From Candidatus Poribacteria bacterium (lineage in GTDB: Bacteria > Poribacteria > WGA-4E > DTYX01), in the NCBI GenBank assembly GCA_012961655.1, contig DTYX01000573.1, positions 1 through 6,751 on the forward strand: a stretch of DNA of 6,751 nucleotides, in the 5' to 3' direction. Of this stretch, positions 5,834 to 6,751 are shown piece by piece. The translations under genes and the position numbers were made by a program. How positions within the stretch are numbered: the first letter of the stretch is position 1; every line of letters begins with the position of its first letter. The notes under the pieces were generated by a model. The model was not told the DNA's origin. It saw only the letters and a program-made list of their open reading frames with translations, and did no database searches.

Positions 5834-6712
5834 TCATTTTCCAGCATCTGGATGGCTTAAATCAAACTCACGGATTGATTGCAAATAAGTACGGTCGAGG
5901 CCCTCTTTACGCAACCTGGCAAGCATCTCTGTAAACCAATCGGTATATTTAGCACTGTCTGGTTTAGGGTGAGGTCCTGGAACTGCGTGGTCGATAACAA
6001 TTTTTGAACCTTCAGCTTCTTTGTAGTAGGGAGAGAGAACCCAAATTCGCGTGGCTAGATAGAGGGCTTCTTCTGTATCGTGTGTGACGAAAAATATAGT
6101 CATCTGTCTTTCTTGCCACTGTTCTAGTATAAAATGTTGCATCTGCTCGCGAGTTTGATTATCCAAGGCGCCAAAGGGCTCATCCATCAGTAGTATCTTG
6201 GGATTAGTGATGAGTGCCTGGGCGATAGCTACCCGTTGACGCATACCACCGGAGAGCTGATGCGGATATTTATCAGCGTGCTCCTGTAAACCGATGCGGT
6301 CAAGATAATCACACGCCTGCTCTTTAAATTCTCGACGTTTTTTCGTGTAGCGGATGGGATGGAACCACCTGCTAGCTAAGGAAAACTCCTGAACCTCTAA
6401 ACCAAAAACGATATTTTGTAAAACCGTTAAATGAGGGAAAAGAGAATACCTTTGGAAGACTACGCCTCTGTCTCTATCCGGTCCAGTCACTGATTTACTC
6501 TCCACTAATATTTGACCGGTGGTAGGTTTTTCCGAACCAAGAATCAAGTTAAATAAGGTGGTTTTTCCGCAGCCACTAGGACCAACAATGGTTACAAACT
6601 CTCCAAGACGGACATTAGCTGATATATTATTTAGCACATTTTGAGTTCCATTGGAATCGCGAAAAGATTTATATAAGTTTTCAAACCGGATAATGATGGG
6701 ATTATTATTCAT
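5834..6712 (-). CDS. ABC transporter ATP-binding protein, nitrate/sulfonate/taurine (TauB/SsuB-like) family
   Basis: This 292-residue peripheral membrane ATPase would power an importer by binding its permease at the inner face of the membrane. All functional motifs are intact: Walker A GPSGCGKT (44-51), Q-loop Gln87 in VVFQRYSLFP, signature LSGGMRQR (153-160), Walker B ILLMDEPF (173-180), D-loop GALD (181-184) and switch His211 in VTHDTEEA. GPDRDRGVVFQ before the Q-loop and the LSGGMRQRVAIAQAL stretch are typical of the TauB/SsuB/NrtD group. Between the Q-loop and the signature there is an extra basic, aromatic stretch (about 109-129, including SRWFHPIRYTKKRREF) that most relatives lack, and the C-terminus is about 40 residues longer than the shortest members. 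I choose ATG 6712 over TTG 6718 because GGAG (6720-6723) is 7 bases from the ATG but only 1 from the TTG. No permease or solute-binding gene is in the window; they may lie upstream, beyond the right edge. The substrate (nitrate, sulfonate, taurine, pyrimidine precursor or other) cannot be told from the ATPase. Confidence 0.92.
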   Translation of the reverse strand: MNNNPIIIRFENLYKSFRDSNGTQNVLNNISANVRLGEFVTIVGPSGCGKTTLFNLILGSEKPTTGQILVESKSVTGPDRDRGVVFQRYSLFPHLTVLQNIVFGLEVQEFSLASRWFHPIRYTKKRREFKEQACDYLDRIGLQEHADKYPHQLSGGMRQRVAIAQALITNPKILLMDEPFGALDNQTREQMQHFILEQWQERQMTIFFVTHDTEEALYLATRIWVLSPYYKEAEGSKIVIDHAVPGPHPKPDSAKYTDWFTEMLARLRKEGLDRTYLQSIREFDLSHPDAGK

Positions 6713-6719
6713 TTGCAAT

Positions 6720-6724
6720 CTCCT
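6720..6724 (-). promoter_or_regulatory. Ribosome binding site deciding the ABC ATPase start
   Basis: AGGAG on the minus strand lies 7 bases before ATG 6712, the best ribosome-binding site of the four genes. It rules out the TTG at 6718, which would begin one base after it. Confidence 0.8.
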
Positions 6725-6725
6725 C

Positions 6726-6742
6726 TCGACTTGATTTGTCGA
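6726..6742. promoter_or_regulatory. Short dyad just upstream of the ABC ATPase ribosome binding site
   Basis: TCGAC (6726-6730) and GTCGA (6738-6742) form a perfect 5-bp inverted repeat with a 7-base centre. It ends two bases before AGGAG and could be a small operator or leader hairpin, but arms this short occur by chance. No promoter hexamers are seen in the 27 bases between the ribosome-binding site and the window edge. Confidence 0.25.
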
Positions 6743-6751
6743 ATTTGGAAC

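Noticed and set aside
1568..5835. The 11-mer GAGTTCTCTCG at 1568-1578 and on the minus strand at 5835-5825, as a possible shared operator
   Set aside because: In 6.75 kb on both strands roughly ten shared 11-mers are expected by chance, and the second copy overlaps the end of the ABC gene.
6716..6718. TTG start for the ABC ATPase, two residues longer
   Set aside because: It would be one base from the ribosome-binding site; ATG 6712 has the ideal 7-base spacing.

Overview
This is a 6.75-kb piece of bacterial chromosome with four protein-coding genes in two convergent pairs. Two genes read rightward (115-1482 and 1613-3877) and two read leftward (5834-6712, then 3994-5727). There is no rRNA, tRNA, CRISPR array, transposase or phage gene. 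The glycyl radical enzyme points to an organism with anaerobic metabolism. The promoter in front of the first gene matches the sigma-70 consensus and Shine-Dalgarno signals are recognisable. I cannot name the lineage; none of the proteins looks like a close copy of a well-known model-organism protein, which would suit an uncultured or poorly sampled phylum. By counting a few sampled lines, the rightward pair is near 50% G+C and the AAA gene somewhat lower, in the mid-forties; this is a rough estimate.

Left half (1-3877): a consensus promoter (36-63) drives a flavin- and NAD(P)H-dependent disulfide reductase of the CoA-disulfide reductase / NADH oxidase type. After a 130-base gap with a second, weaker promoter candidate comes a complete 754-residue glycyl radical enzyme with its catalytic Cys-x-Glu and its C-terminal radical-glycine motif. 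Its substrate cannot be assigned; it belongs to the dehydratase/lyase branch and not to true pyruvate formate-lyase. The radical SAM activase it would need is not in the window. A plausible but unproven link is that the reductase provides thiol or oxygen protection for an oxygen-sensitive radical enzyme.

Middle (3878-3993): a 116-base convergent intergenic region without a clear terminator.

Right half, leftward (3994-6751): an ABC transporter ATPase of the nitrate/sulfonate/taurine type (TauB/SsuB-like) is followed by a 577-residue protein with two AAA modules. The first module is degenerate and the second has intact Walker motifs, an architecture resembling Ycf46-type proteins. The permease and solute-binding partners of the ABC ATPase are absent and probably lie beyond the right edge. 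The 106 bases between these two genes hold the most striking non-coding structure here: three back-to-back palindromes (5753-5820) bordered by GTAGCC/GGCTAC, which looks like a REP/BIME-like intergenic repeat and may also act in the transcript upstream of the AAA gene.

No complete new multi-gene system can be shown from this window. The best leads are the unassigned glycyl radical enzyme, the tandem-AAA protein paired with a transporter ATPase, and the palindrome array.
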